This document shows positions 1 to 8,812 of a stretch of 64,000 bases of DNA, one piece after another (the first letter of the stretch is position 1; each line of letters starts with the position of its first letter). Below the pieces are notes generated by a model. It saw nothing but the letters and a program-made list of their open reading frames with translations, ran no database searches and was not told the DNA's origin. The translations under genes were made by a program, and so were the position numbers. The DNA is taken from NCBI GenBank assembly GCA_964474295.1, contig CAYYRN010000004.1, positions 1 to 64,000 of the forward strand, in the 5' to 3' direction. This stretch comes from SIG575 sp964474295. Lineage in GTDB: Bacteria > Bacillota > Clostridia > Oscillospirales > Acutalibacteraceae.

Positions 1-55
1 TACTCTCGATGACGGAACAACAAAAGAATACAGAATCGTATTTGAGCTTGGATAA
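1..55 (+). CDS. C-terminal end of an upstream gene (partial)
   Basis: Reading frame 2 is open from the window edge to a TAA at 53-55 and encodes 17 residues ending in IVFELG. The next gene follows on the same strand with a ribosome binding site only 10 bases after this stop, so this is probably the last codons of a co-transcribed gene. The fragment is too short to identify. Confidence 0.5.
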   Translation, partial: TLDDGTTKEYRIVFELG

Positions 56-78
56 TAAAATAAAAAGGAGTGACCGAT

Positions 79-1329
79 ATGAAAATCAAAAAAATTATAG
101 CTGTTTTAATGATTATGACTGTTTTGCTAAGCTTGTTTTGTGTGACCGGCAATGCCGAAACTAAAGAAGAATTTTTTAAATACAATGTAGTTGACGGCGA
201 GGTTCACATATACGGTTACACCGGTAAAGCAAGCGGAACATTTGTTATTCCCGAAAAAATAAACGGTTATCCCGTAACAACGATATCAGCGAAAACCTTT
301 GGAGATGAAGATACCGAAATCAAGAGTATTGTTTTGCCGAAAACACTTGAAGAATTTGGCGATTCCGATTTTCAGGAAGCATTTTATTCAAGTATGAAAC
401 AGCTTGAAAGCTACAAGGTAGATAAAGATAACCCATGCTTTTCAAACGATGAAAACGGTGTGTTGTACAATAAAGATAAAACCGTATTGATTGATGTGCC
501 GAAAAATTGTCCTTTGAAAACTTATGTTTATCCAGAAAACACCGAAAAAACAAATCAGAAAGCGTTTTCAGGATGCGTAAATCTTGAAAAAGTTGTCATT
601 TCTTCTTCAGTTAAGGAACTCGACGGAGGCGATTTTGCTCCTTTTGACGGCTGTTCTTCAATAAAAGCATTTGAAGTGAGCAAAGAAAATAATCTTTTCG
701 GCAGTGATGAAAACGGTGTGCTTTATAACAAAGAAAAAAGCATCTTGATTAGATTTCCGCAAAATTCACCCATAAAGGAATTTACATTGCCCGCAAGCGT
801 TAAAAGCGTTGATGTTTGTGCTTTTAAGGGTTGTAATAATCTTGTTGTCATCAACTTGAATTCGGTAAAAGAAGTTTATAATGATGTTTTTGTGTCATGT
901 GCAAATCTCAAAAAAATTACCATACCGAAAACGCTGAAAAGCTTTGGCCCGAATGTTTTATATGATTGCCCGAAGCTTACCGAGCTTAAATATGAGGGAA
1001 CGATTTCCGAGTGGAAAAATATTGATTTGCACGGTGCCGATTTTGACGGCTTGGTGGTTTGTGCCAAAAGCGAAAAAGCAACAAAGCCGTTACCTGCCAC
1101 TGAAAAAAAGACCGAACCTGTCAGCGAATCGGAAACTGCTTCGTTAAAGGATAACTCGGATAAGACGACGGAAGAAACTACCGAAAAAGCCGTTGCGGCA
1201 GCAAAAAACGAGGCGAAAAAAAGCGGCGGTGCGAGAATAATCATACCGATTACGGTGGCGGTTGTTTTGATTGCGGCTTTCGCTGTTGTTATAATTTTAA
1301 GAAAAAGAAAAAGCGGTAAAGCAGAGTAA
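79..1329 (+). CDS. BspA-like leucine-rich-repeat surface protein, membrane anchored
   Basis: Secreted, C-terminally anchored protein of 416 aa. An N-terminal signal peptide (about residues 1-26) is followed by BspA/LRR_5-type repeats to about residue 325, seen as recurring segments such as IPKTLKSFG and LPASVKSVDVCAFKGC. Next come a Thr/Glu/Lys-rich linker and one membrane helix (about 383-405) with a basic tail. The same C-terminal plan occurs in the cohesin protein at 8904. Known LRR_5 proteins often mediate adhesion to hosts or surfaces; that role is inferred here. I start at the ATG at 79 because AAGGAG at 65-70 lies just upstream; the in-frame GTG at 70 overlaps that site. A GNAT gene follows after 5 bases. 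Confidence 0.85.
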   Translation: MKIKKIIAVLMIMTVLLSLFCVTGNAETKEEFFKYNVVDGEVHIYGYTGKASGTFVIPEKINGYPVTTISAKTFGDEDTEIKSIVLPKTLEEFGDSDFQEAFYSSMKQLESYKVDKDNPCFSNDENGVLYNKDKTVLIDVPKNCPLKTYVYPENTEKTNQKAFSGCVNLEKVVISSSVKELDGGDFAPFDGCSSIKAFEVSKENNLFGSDENGVLYNKEKSILIRFPQNSPIKEFTLPASVKSVDVCAFKGCNNLVVINLNSVKEVYNDVFVSCANLKKITIPKTLKSFGPNVLYDCPKLTELKYEGTISEWKNIDLHGADFDGLVVCAKSEKATKPLPATEKKTEPVSESETASLKDNSDKTTEETTEKAVAAAKNEAKKSGGARIIIPITVAVVLIAAFAVVIILRKRKSGKAE

Positions 1330-1334
1330 AAGTT

Positions 1335-1811
1335 ATGGAAATCAGAATCAGAAAAGCGGAAGAAAGGGATGCACCTAAAATTGCCGATATGCTGGTGGGT
1401 ATAGGAGAGCTGCATCACAAAGGAAGACCCGACATTTACAGGGATAATTTGCAAAAGTATGACGAAAAAGATATAATCGAAATTTTAAAAGATGCCGAAT
1501 CCCCGATATATGTTGCGGCTGATGAAGATGACAACGTTGTGGGGTATGCGTTTTGCCAAATAAAAACCGTCACTTCAAGCAGCACTTTTGTCGATAGGAA
1601 ATTTGTCTATATAGACGATTTCTGTGTGGATGAAAAATGCCGTAAACAGCACATAGGAAAGAAACTGTTGAATGTGGTCACGGAGGAAGCGAAAAAGTCG
1701 GGTGCTTGCGCGGTTGAACTTAATGTTTGGGAGTTTAACGAAAACGCTGTGAGCTTCTATGAAAAATGCGGCTTCAAAACACAGCGCAGAGAAATGGAAA
1801 TTGTGTTTTGA
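1335..1811 (+). CDS. GNAT family N-acetyltransferase
   Basis: A 158-residue single-domain acetyltransferase, which would transfer an acetyl group from acetyl-CoA to an unknown amine. Motif A, the acetyl-CoA pyrophosphate loop, is at about residues 93-112 (IDDFCVDEKCRKQHIGKKLL), and motif B ends in ENAVSFYEKCGF at 136-147. The last strand (QRREMEIVF) is typical of Rim-like and aminoglycoside-like GNATs. It starts 5 bases after the surface-protein gene and is probably in the same transcript, but nothing links their functions. A strong bidirectional terminator follows. Confidence 0.85.
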   Translation: MEIRIRKAEERDAPKIADMLVGIGELHHKGRPDIYRDNLQKYDEKDIIEILKDAESPIYVAADEDDNVVGYAFCQIKTVTSSSTFVDRKFVYIDDFCVDEKCRKQHIGKKLLNVVTEEAKKSGACAVELNVWEFNENAVSFYEKCGFKTQRREMEIVF

Positions 1812-1867
1812 CGGTAATCTTCGTTTTGCCCGTCATATCGAACACAGCACAATTTAACATAACAAAA

Positions 1868-1910
1868 AGGATTCCTTTTGGTTTTAAACACCGAAAGGAA
1901 TCCTAATTTT
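1868..1910. terminator. Bidirectional rho-independent terminator
   Basis: A 14-bp stem pairs 1868-1881 with 1891-1904 (AGGATTCC... with ...GGAATCCT) around a short loop. It has A-runs on the left and a T-rich run on the right. It lies between the GNAT gene and the convergent minus-strand sugar operon and can serve both. Confidence 0.85.
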
Positions 1911-1974
1911 ATGCTTTTTAATTTGAAAATTTTAACAATCTGACCGATAAGCTCACGGCAGATTTCTTAGGGGA

Positions 1975-2940
1975 TTATACCCACCACATTTCTCCTGTTG
2001 ACTGAGTGATAAGAACATCTTTGAGCATTTCGACTGCTTTTGTGAGGCCTTCGTCCTGGCTCATAAGACTGTCTTCATGCTCAATGCTGATAGCGTAATC
2101 GTAGCCGACAAGTCTGAGGTTGCTGATTATGTCTTTCCAATAGGAAGCATCGTTTCCGTAGCCGACACTGCGGAAAATCCACGAACGGTTTATTTCGTCC
2201 GAATAAGGCTTTGTGTCAAGAACACCGTTCACGGCAGTGTTGTACTTGTCAAGCTTTGTGTCTTTTGCATGGAAATGGAAAATGGCATCTCCGAGCTTTC
2301 TGATTGCCGCAACAGGCTCAATGCCCTGCCAAATAAGATGGCTGGGGTCAAAGTTTGCACCGATTTCAGGGCCGACAGCTTCACGAAGCTTCAAAAGCGA
2401 TTCGGTGTTGTAAACACAGAATCCGGGGTGAAGCTCAAGTGCGATTTTGTCAACGCCGTGTTCTTTTGCGAACGCAACAGTCTTTTTCCAATAGGGGATA
2501 AGCACATCGTTCCACTGGTAATCGAGAATTTCTCCGAAATCGTTTGGCCACGGGCAAGTTACCCAGTTCGGATATTTTGCACCCTCCCAATCACCGGGAC
2601 ATCCCGAAAAAGTATTAATTTGATGAATACCGAGCTTCTCGGCAAGGAGGATTGTGTCGTGGATAACTTTGTCAAATTCGGCGGCAATTTCTTTGTTTGG
2701 GTGTACGGGGTTGCCGTGACAGCTCAAAGCACTGATTTCAAGACCGTACTTTTCGATTGTTGCCTTAAATTCATCAAAAGCTTTTTCGTCATTTAAAAGG
2801 ATTTCGGGGTTTGCGTGAGCGTTTCCCGGAAAACCTCCGCAGCCGATTTCAACCATTTCTATTCCTTTTGATTTAAAATATGCCAAAGCTTCGTCAAGCG
2901 ATTTGTCGCTGAGAAGCGTTGTGAAAACACCGAGTTTCAT
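1975..2940 (-). CDS. Sugar phosphate isomerase/epimerase (IolE/AP-endonuclease-2 TIM barrel)
   Basis: A 321-residue TIM-barrel protein of the xylose isomerase-like/AP endonuclease 2 superfamily, which includes inosose dehydratase IolE and epimerases such as YcjR. Likely divalent-metal ligands are Glu169 (IALELHPGF), Asp198 (NFDPSHLIW), His224 (FHFHAKDT) and Glu287 (ISIEHED). It is the last gene of a three-gene operon with a second barrel protein and a Gfo/Idh/MocA oxidoreductase. That context suggests epimerisation or elimination on an oxidised sugar, polyol or glycoside. The substrate cannot be read from the sequence. The start has a GAGGTAAA ribosome binding site. Confidence 0.85.
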   Translation of the reverse strand: MKLGVFTTLLSDKSLDEALAYFKSKGIEMVEIGCGGFPGNAHANPEILLNDEKAFDEFKATIEKYGLEISALSCHGNPVHPNKEIAAEFDKVIHDTILLAEKLGIHQINTFSGCPGDWEGAKYPNWVTCPWPNDFGEILDYQWNDVLIPYWKKTVAFAKEHGVDKIALELHPGFCVYNTESLLKLREAVGPEIGANFDPSHLIWQGIEPVAAIRKLGDAIFHFHAKDTKLDKYNTAVNGVLDTKPYSDEINRSWIFRSVGYGNDASYWKDIISNLRLVGYDYAISIEHEDSLMSQDEGLTKAVEMLKDVLITQSTGEMWWV

Positions 2941-2957
2941 TTGTTTTACCTCTTTTG

Positions 2958-3680
2958 TTATAAATTTGCTTTAAAATAAGCCATGCTTCTTGTGATGTCC
3001 TCGATTCCTGTCGGTACGGGTTCATCGTTTTCAAGAACAAGCCATTCAATGCCGATTTCTTCCGCAGCCTTGAAAACGGGAATCAAGTCATTGTTTCCAT
3101 CACCGAGAGAACACGGCTTTCTGTCAATACCGTCCTTGATGTGAAGGAGGATTATTCTATCTTTATTTTTTGTGATGTAATCGTAATTATCCGCACCTCC
3201 GCAATAGCTCCAATAGGTATCGACCTCAAGGTAAGCTTTGTCGGAAATCGCATCCATACAAAGTACGTCACCGAATTTGATTTCAAATTCTTCGGTATGG
3301 TTATGGTAATAGAATTTAAGTCCGTCGTCTGCGTATTTTTCGTTTGCGTGTCCGAAAACATCACAGAGAATTTTGACATCTTCTTTTGTGCTGTGTGCGG
3401 CACCGCCTATGCCGATATACTTCATTCCGAGAACTTTTGCGGCCTTCACCGTTTCTTCAAGCTTCGGCTCTTTCAGGTCATCAAGTCCCATATGGCAGCC
3501 TACTGCCGTAAGACCGAGCTTGTCAAGTGCTTCCTTTATGACTTCCGGCTCAAGCCCGGCAAATCCCGCAAATTCCACACCGTCAAAGCCGATTTCCTTA
3601 ACCTTGCCGAGAAGCTCCAAAAACTCATCGCCGTTTTTATAATCGTTCCTCAGCGTGTAAAGCTGTACTGCAAGTTTCAT
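2958..3680 (-). CDS. Sugar phosphate isomerase/epimerase, short TIM barrel
   Basis: A 240-residue member of the same xylose isomerase-like TIM-barrel superfamily as its downstream neighbour, but clearly a different subfamily. Candidate metal and substrate residues are in YYHNHTEEF (His126, His128), LEVDTYWS (Asp154), LLHIKDG (His180) and LVLENDEP (Glu217). The gap to the next gene is 17 bases and the start has a GGAGGATA ribosome binding site. Pairs of such barrels with a Gfo/Idh/MocA dehydrogenase are common in inositol, rare-sugar and keto-glycoside pathways. Its exact reaction is unknown. Confidence 0.85.
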   Translation of the reverse strand: MKLAVQLYTLRNDYKNGDEFLELLGKVKEIGFDGVEFAGFAGLEPEVIKEALDKLGLTAVGCHMGLDDLKEPKLEETVKAAKVLGMKYIGIGGAAHSTKEDVKILCDVFGHANEKYADDGLKFYYHNHTEEFEIKFGDVLCMDAISDKAYLEVDTYWSYCGGADNYDYITKNKDRIILLHIKDGIDRKPCSLGDGNNDLIPVFKAAEEIGIEWLVLENDEPVPTGIEDITRSMAYFKANL

Positions 3681-3707
3681 ATTGCTTTATCCTCCTCGGT
3701 AAAGTTG

Positions 3708-4793
3708 TTATGAAAGGTAAACGGGCTTGCCTGTTTTTGAAGATTCGTAAATAGCTTCGAGAATCTGGGTGACGACAATTGCCTGCTCCGGCTTTGTGTT
3801 TACCTCGGTATCGTTGATAATGGCATCAAGCCAAAGCTTTGCTTCGATTTCCGCACTGCTTACTTTTTCGCCGTCAAAGAAAGCAACACCGCCTGCGTCA
3901 AAGTTAGGTTCTTCAACAACCTGACGGTTGTTTTTTACATAGTTGATGTGAAGTCCGTCGAGCATATCGGCACCGCCTTTTGTACCGCAAAGTGTTGTAG
4001 CGGCTTCAAGAGGCTTTCTGATGTTGAGTGCCCAGCTTGATTCAAGAACGATTGTTGCACCGTTTTCCATAACGATAAAGCCGAAAGCGGAATCCTCGAC
4101 CGTGAATTTTTCGGGATCCCAATCGCCCCAAGCGTTAGCGGAGTTTTTCTGGTCACCGAGCTTTTTGTATGTCGTGCCGACAACCATTTTGGGTTTGTAG
4201 TTGTTCATCATCCAAAGAGTAAGGTCAAGTGCGTGAGTGCCGATATCGATAAGCGAACCGCCGCCTTGCTCATATTCGTTGAGGAAAACACCCCAGGTGG
4301 GAACTGCACGGCGTCTTAAAGCGTGAGCTTTTGCAAAATAGATTTCACCGAGTTCCTCGTTTTTGCAACATTCTTTAAGGTAAAGAGCTTCGGGAGTGTT
4401 GCGGCACTGATATCCGATTGTAAGCTTTTTGCCAGTTCTGTGTGCGGCTTCGAGCATTTTTTGAGCCTCGGCATATGTTTTTGCCATAGGCTTTTCGCAC
4501 ATTACGTGTTTTCCTGCTTCAAGGGAATCAACCGTGATAAAGCTGTGCGAACGGTTAGGTGTGCAGACGTGAACCAAATCGATTGTTTCGTCTTTCAAAA
4601 GTTCTTTGTAATCTGTGTAAACTTTTGCATCTTCCGTTCCGAATTTTTCAGCCGCGGCAACTGCTTTTTCTTCGATAATATCGCAGAAAGCAACCATTTC
4701 GGCTTTGTCGCTCAATTTCTTCAGCGCCGGCATATGCTTGCCGTTTGCAATGCCGCCGCATCCGATAATACCGATTCTTAATTTTTTTTCCAT
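3708..4793 (-). CDS. Gfo/Idh/MocA family NAD(P)-dependent oxidoreductase
   Basis: A 361-residue cytosolic dehydrogenase. The Rossmann nucleotide loop is GCGGIA at residues 11-16. The family signature EKP at 100-102 and the C-terminal-domain motif DIGTHALD (183-190) with its catalytic-type Asp and His are all present. It would oxidise or reduce a hydroxyl of a sugar or polyol with NAD(P). I place the start at 4793 because GGAGGC lies 7 bases upstream; the longer open frame to 4823 has no such site. It is first in the operon with the two isomerases and has a possible promoter at 4836-4863. Confidence 0.9.
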   Translation of the reverse strand: MEKKLRIGIIGCGGIANGKHMPALKKLSDKAEMVAFCDIIEEKAVAAAEKFGTEDAKVYTDYKELLKDETIDLVHVCTPNRSHSFITVDSLEAGKHVMCEKPMAKTYAEAQKMLEAAHRTGKKLTIGYQCRNTPEALYLKECCKNEELGEIYFAKAHALRRRAVPTWGVFLNEYEQGGGSLIDIGTHALDLTLWMMNNYKPKMVVGTTYKKLGDQKNSANAWGDWDPEKFTVEDSAFGFIVMENGATIVLESSWALNIRKPLEAATTLCGTKGGADMLDGLHINYVKNNRQVVEEPNFDAGGVAFFDGEKVSSAEIEAKLWLDAIINDTEVNTKPEQAIVVTQILEAIYESSKTGKPVYLS

Positions 4794-4835
4794 AAGTAAT
4801 GCCTCCATAAATTTAATTTGCATTATTTTGTATTA

Positions 4836-4863
4836 ATCATACCATAATGAGATAATTTTGCAA
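4836..4863 (-). promoter_or_regulatory. Possible sigma-A promoter of the sugar operon
   Basis: Minus-strand TTGCAA (4863-4858), a 16-base spacer, then TATGAT (4841-4836), about 43 bases before the oxidoreductase start. This is a reasonable but imperfect match. It is divergent from the promoter of the pseudouridine synthase gene. Confidence 0.4.
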
Positions 4864-4902
4864 TAGATTTTTACAAATTTCCACTAAAAATTCTGTGATT
4901 TC

Positions 4903-4931
4903 TTGTGACGTTTTCGAGTGTGTGTTATAAT
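4903..4931 (+). promoter_or_regulatory. Sigma-A promoter of the pseudouridine synthase gene
   Basis: TTGTGA (4903-4908), a 17-base spacer, then TATAAT (4926-4931), which ends 19 bases before the ATG. The very short leader leaves room for the ribosome binding site only. Confidence 0.65.
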
Positions 4932-4950
4932 TAATCCGTAGGTGAAGAAT

Positions 4951-5847
4951 ATGCGCAGAATCGATTATAAAATTGAAGAAAAATTTGACGGAGATAAGGT
5001 ACTGTGGTATTTGCGAGGCGAAGCAAAGCTTTCGGCAAGGCTTGTCGCTCACTTGAAAACAGTGCCGAACGGTATATTGCTAAACGGAGAACATATCAGA
5101 ACAATCGACCGAATACATACGGGTGACGTGTTAAGTGTGAACATACCGCAGGGACAAAGCAATCTTGAACGTGTTGACGGAGAGCTTGACGTTGTTTTTG
5201 AGGATGAGGATATACTGATAATAAATAAAAGCCCGTTTATTGCGGTTCATCCCACTCACAATCATCAAGGCGATACGCTTGCCAATGTGGTTGCGGGATA
5301 TCTTGCTTCAAAAAACAAATCGTCCGTTTTCAGAGCAGTCGGCAGGCTCGATAAAGGTACATCGGGCTTGATTCTTCTTGCCCTTAACGGTTATGCCGCT
5401 TCACGTCTTTCGCAGGAAAAAGTAAAAAAAGAATATATCGCCGTGGCTGACGGCGAATTATACGGCTGTGGCACAATCGACAAGCCGATATACCGCCCCG
5501 ACCCGATGAAAAGCGTGCGTGCCGCAGGCGATGAGGGAGACAGAGCTGTCACTCACTACACCGCTTTGGCGACAAACGGCGAAAGAACGCTGCTCAAAAT
5601 ACATCTTGAAACGGGAAGAACACATCAGATAAGGGTTCATTTTGCGTTTCTCGGTGTACCTCTTACTGGTGACACGATGTACGGCAAAGCCTCCGATGAA
5701 ATAAAAAGACACGCACTGCATTGTGCGAAAATGACCTTTACACATCCCGTTACGGGCAAGAGTATTTGCGTGGAAGCGCCTTTGTGGGAGGATATGGAAA
5801 AACTGTCGCAAAAAATTTTAAAAAATAAAAAAACAAACAGTTTATAA
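4951..5847 (+). CDS. RluA family RNA pseudouridine synthase
   Basis: A 298-residue pseudouridine synthase that isomerises uridines in rRNA or tRNA. The catalytic motif GRLDKGTSGL places the active Asp at residue 134, and the C-terminal RTHQIRVHF segment is typical of RluA/RluD. An N-terminal RNA-binding segment (residues 1-75, with GILLNGEH and GDVLSVNIP) resembles an S4-like domain. The start ATG at 4951 lies 5 bases after AGGTGA; the GTG at 4942 falls inside that site. The gene stands alone under its own promoter. The target uridine cannot be assigned. Confidence 0.9.
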   Translation: MRRIDYKIEEKFDGDKVLWYLRGEAKLSARLVAHLKTVPNGILLNGEHIRTIDRIHTGDVLSVNIPQGQSNLERVDGELDVVFEDEDILIINKSPFIAVHPTHNHQGDTLANVVAGYLASKNKSSVFRAVGRLDKGTSGLILLALNGYAASRLSQEKVKKEYIAVADGELYGCGTIDKPIYRPDPMKSVRAAGDEGDRAVTHYTALATNGERTLLKIHLETGRTHQIRVHFAFLGVPLTGDTMYGKASDEIKRHALHCAKMTFTHPVTGKSICVEAPLWEDMEKLSQKILKNKKTNSL

Positions 5848-6158
5848 TTCGCCGCAAAAAACACAAAATATTGATAAAATACAATACGGTTACAAAAACA
5901 GGTAAAAATTTACAATTAGATTACAATTATTAAGATTGGCAAAATATTTTCTTAAAAACTCTTTATTTTTACGAGATATGGTGTTATAATATCTTAGCGT
6001 GACTATGGGTGCTTATCGGCATTTCAAAATAGTTTAACAAATGTAAACATTTTCTTATTTTCAGATACAACATATAGTGAGCCACGATTTTCAAAATTCT
6101 CTGCGTGGCAAAAACATATCAAAATGTGTTACGCAGACATGAAGGAGAGTGTGCAGGA
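5848..6158 (+). other. 311-base intergenic/leader region before murA
   Basis: AT-rich, non-coding. It holds a likely -10 box (TATAAT, 5985-5990) with a weak -35 (TTTATT, 5962-5967, spacing 17). About 150 bases of transcribed leader then lead to the TTG start of murA. The leader contains a small stem, GCCACG at 6081-6086 with CGTGGC at 6104-6109. I recognise no known riboswitch, no T-run terminator and no small gene. Confidence 0.45.
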
Positions 6159-7448
6159 TTGGAAAAAATCGTAATTAACGGCGGCAATAAGCTCCATGGG
6201 GAGATTGATATAAGCGGTGCGAAAAATGCGGCATTGGCAATTTTGCCCGCAACTATTTTGGCGGAAGATATTTGCAGAATCGAAAATTTGCCCGATATCA
6301 GTGATGTTAAGCTGATGGTGGAAATTCTTTCCATGCTCGGTGCGGGCGTTAAATATATTAACAGAAGTACAATCGAAGTTGACACAAGGTTTGTGTCTTC
6401 AAGCGAAGTGCCTTACGAATATGCAAAGCAGATGAGAGCTTCGTATTATTTTATAGGTGCCTTGCTCGGCAGATTTTCAAAGGCAAGGGTTGCAATGCCG
6501 GGAGGATGTTTTTTCGGTGTGCGTCCCATTGACCAGCATATAAAAGGTTTTGAAGCCTTGGGATGCACCGTAAATATAGAAAATGCTATTGTCGATGCGT
6601 GTGCGCAAGAAAATATGTACGGCAGCTCCATTTATATGGATGTGGTGTCTGTCGGAGCTACAATGAATATAATGCTCGCTTCCGTCAAAGCAAGAGGACT
6701 TACCATAATCGAAAATGCGGCGAAAGAACCGCACATAGTCGATTTGGCAAATTTCCTTAACACTATGGGTGCCGATGTCAGAGGCGCGGGAACGGACGTT
6801 ATAAAAATCAGAGGAGTGGAAACTCTGCACGGCTGCACATATTCCGTGGTTCCCGACCAAATTGAAGCGGGAACTTATATGGTTGCGGCGGCTGCGGCAG
6901 GCGGTGATGTGCTTATTAACCACGTCATTCCGAAACATCTTGAATCGATAACCTCCAAGCTTGAAGAATGTGGTGTGATTGTGGAGGAATATGACGAGGC
7001 TGTAAGAATCGTAAGCACGAAAAGACCGAGAAAATGTAACGTCAAGACAATGCCGCATCCTGGATTTCCGACCGATATGCAGCCGCAGATGGCGGTTTTG
7101 CTGTCAATGGCTGACGGGACAAGCATAATTTCGGAAAGCGTTTGGGACAGCCGATTCCGTTATATAGAACAGCTCCTTCGTTTCGGTGCTAAAGTTCAAG
7201 TCAACGGCAGTGTTGCTGTGATAGAGGGCGTCGAAAGGCTCAAAGGCGCACCTGTAAAGGCTGTTGATCTCAGAGCAGGTGCGGCGATGATAATTGCCGG
7301 ATTGTGTGCTGACGGACAAACGGAAATAGAGGATATAAAGTATATTGACAGAGGATACGAAGATGTTGTATTAAAGCTTCGCAACGTGGGTGCGGATATC
7401 AAGCGTGTTGAAGTAAGACAGCCGCAGACAACGGTTAATGCAGGTTAA
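6159..7448 (+). CDS. murA: UDP-N-acetylglucosamine 1-carboxyvinyltransferase (MurA)
   Basis: Catalyses the first committed step of peptidoglycan synthesis, transfer of enolpyruvate from PEP to UDP-GlcNAc. The protein is 429 aa from the TTG at 6159, the normal MurA length, and opens with the usual MEKIVINGGNKLHGEI. Cys117 in MPGGCFFGVRP is the active-site cysteine that fosfomycin modifies. RASYYFIGALL and the FPTDMQPQ segment also match the family. I prefer the TTG start because GGAG at 6144-6147 precedes it; the longer frame from 6105 has no ribosome binding site and would give a non-homologous extension. A terminator follows. Confidence 0.95.
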   Translation: MEKIVINGGNKLHGEIDISGAKNAALAILPATILAEDICRIENLPDISDVKLMVEILSMLGAGVKYINRSTIEVDTRFVSSSEVPYEYAKQMRASYYFIGALLGRFSKARVAMPGGCFFGVRPIDQHIKGFEALGCTVNIENAIVDACAQENMYGSSIYMDVVSVGATMNIMLASVKARGLTIIENAAKEPHIVDLANFLNTMGADVRGAGTDVIKIRGVETLHGCTYSVVPDQIEAGTYMVAAAAAGGDVLINHVIPKHLESITSKLEECGVIVEEYDEAVRIVSTKRPRKCNVKTMPHPGFPTDMQPQMAVLLSMADGTSIISESVWDSRFRYIEQLLRFGAKVQVNGSVAVIEGVERLKGAPVKAVDLRAGAAMIIAGLCADGQTEIEDIKYIDRGYEDVVLKLRNVGADIKRVEVRQPQTTVNAG

Positions 7449-7466
7449 TTAAATAAATTATTGAAT

Positions 7467-7499
7467 CCCACTTTCATTTTTGTTGAGAGTGGGTTTTTT
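7467..7499 (+). terminator. Rho-independent terminator after murA
   Basis: A 10-bp stem pairs 7467-7476 (CCCACTTTCA) with 7484-7493, followed by TTTTTT at 7494-7499. The next gene's ribosome binding site (GGAGGT) begins only two bases later, so read-through may still feed it. Confidence 0.85.
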
Positions 7500-7513
7500 C
7501 GGAGGTAAAGGCT

Positions 7514-8296
7514 TTGGCAAGATTTTGTTCGCTGTATTCATCAAGCAGCGGTAACAGTACATATGTCGGAATGGCACAAAGCGGTGTGCTTGTGGATATA
7601 GGTGTTTCACTGAAAAAGCTGAGGGAAGCTTGCGACTTTCAAGGCATAGACCTTGAAACGGTCAAGGGTGTTTTTATAACACACGAACATTCCGACCACA
7701 TCAAAGGTTTGAAGGTGTTTTTGTCAAAATATAAGGTACCTGTTTTTTCTTCTGCGGAAACTCTTGAGGCACTTTGTAAAAACGGCTGTATTCCGTCGGG
7801 TGTTGAATGTAAAGAGATGTCCTCGGAGACGGAAATCGCCGGTATAGGCGTTAAAGCTTTTTTGACATCCCACGACACTCCGAAAAGCCAAGGCTACAGC
7901 TTCTTTTTGCCTGACGAGAGAAAGGTTTCCGTTTGTACCGATTTGGGGTATGTAAGCGATGAAGTTATGGCGGGTATCGGTAAGAGCGATTTGGTTTTGC
8001 TCGAATCGAATCACGATGTAGATATGCTCAAGCACGGCAGTTATCCTTTTGAACTGAAAAAGAGGATTTTGTCAGAATACGGACACCTTTCAAACGAGGC
8101 TTGCGCTCAAACAGCCGCAGCACTGCTTTCGGGCGGCACAACAAGGTTTGTTCTCGGACATTTAAGCCACGAAAACAACACTCCCGACAAAGCATATTCG
8201 GAAACCTTTTCCAAGCTTGATATGTGCGGAGCAAGGATAGGTGTTGATTATACTTTGACGGTGGCGGGCGACAAAAACAAGATGATTCGTCTTTAA
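7514..8296 (+). CDS. MBL-fold metallo-hydrolase, WalJ/YycJ-like
   Basis: A 260-residue metallo-beta-lactamase-fold hydrolase. The metal motif HEHSDH is at residues 57-62, with a later GHLSHEN. The N-terminus (MARFCSLYSSSSGNSTYVG) is characteristic of the YycJ/WalJ family linked to cell-wall and DNA-metabolism phenotypes in Firmicutes. The start is TTG at 7514, 7 bases after a perfect GGAGGT. rlmH follows after 14 bases; in many Firmicutes the walJ and rlmH genes lie close together near the origin. Its substrate is not known; a phosphodiesterase or exonuclease activity is likely from the family. Confidence 0.85.
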   Translation: MARFCSLYSSSSGNSTYVGMAQSGVLVDIGVSLKKLREACDFQGIDLETVKGVFITHEHSDHIKGLKVFLSKYKVPVFSSAETLEALCKNGCIPSGVECKEMSSETEIAGIGVKAFLTSHDTPKSQGYSFFLPDERKVSVCTDLGYVSDEVMAGIGKSDLVLLESNHDVDMLKHGSYPFELKKRILSEYGHLSNEACAQTAAALLSGGTTRFVLGHLSHENNTPDKAYSETFSKLDMCGARIGVDYTLTVAGDKNKMIRL

Positions 8297-8310
8297 AAGG
8301 AAGTGCTTTT

Positions 8311-8793
8311 ATGCTCGGAATTACGGTTATAGCCGAGGGACGGCTTAAAGAAAAATATTTAAAAGATGCCTGCGACGAATATAAAAAACGGCTTTCGACT
8401 CTTTGCAGGCTTAAAATTACAGAACTTGAACCCGTAAAGCTCGGTGATAATCCGTCATCGGCGGAAATAGAAAAAGCTCTCAAAAAAGAAGCAAAGGATA
8501 TCCTTTCAAAAGTTCCGCAGGGTTCAAAGCTTGTGGCTATGTGTATTGAGGGCAAACAAATGCCGTCGGAAAAATTAAGCCGTTTTTTTGAAAGCACGGC
8601 TGTTTCGGGGTGCGGCGAAATAACATTTGTCATCGGCAGCTCTTACGGACTTGACGAAAGCATAAAGAAAAAAGCCGAACTGAAGCTCTCAATGTCCGAG
8701 ATGACATTTCCTCATCAGCTTGCAAGGGTAATGCTTTTGGAGCAGGTTTACAGAGGTTTTATGATTTCAAATTCAAGCAAGTATCATAAATGA
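8311..8793 (+). CDS. rlmH: 23S rRNA (pseudouridine1915-N3)-methyltransferase RlmH
   Basis: A 160-residue SPOUT-class methyltransferase, formerly YbeA or ribosomal large subunit methyltransferase H. It methylates pseudouridine 1915 in helix 69 of 23S rRNA using S-adenosylmethionine. The knotted C-terminal region is intact: FVIGSSYGLD, LSMSEMTFPHQLARV and the terminal YRGFMISNSSKYHK-type tail. Length matches the family (about 156-160). It follows the WalJ-like gene with 14 bases between them, in one transcript. Confidence 0.95.
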   Translation: MLGITVIAEGRLKEKYLKDACDEYKKRLSTLCRLKITELEPVKLGDNPSSAEIEKALKKEAKDILSKVPQGSKLVAMCIEGKQMPSEKLSRFFESTAVSGCGEITFVIGSSYGLDESIKKKAELKLSMSEMTFPHQLARVMLLEQVYRGFMISNSSKYHK

Positions 8794-8812
8794 AAAGAGC
8801 GTTTTCGCTTGC

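Noticed and set aside
5848..6158. Possible riboswitch before murA
   Set aside because: The leader has one small stem but no aptamer-like pattern or terminator; I cannot name any class.
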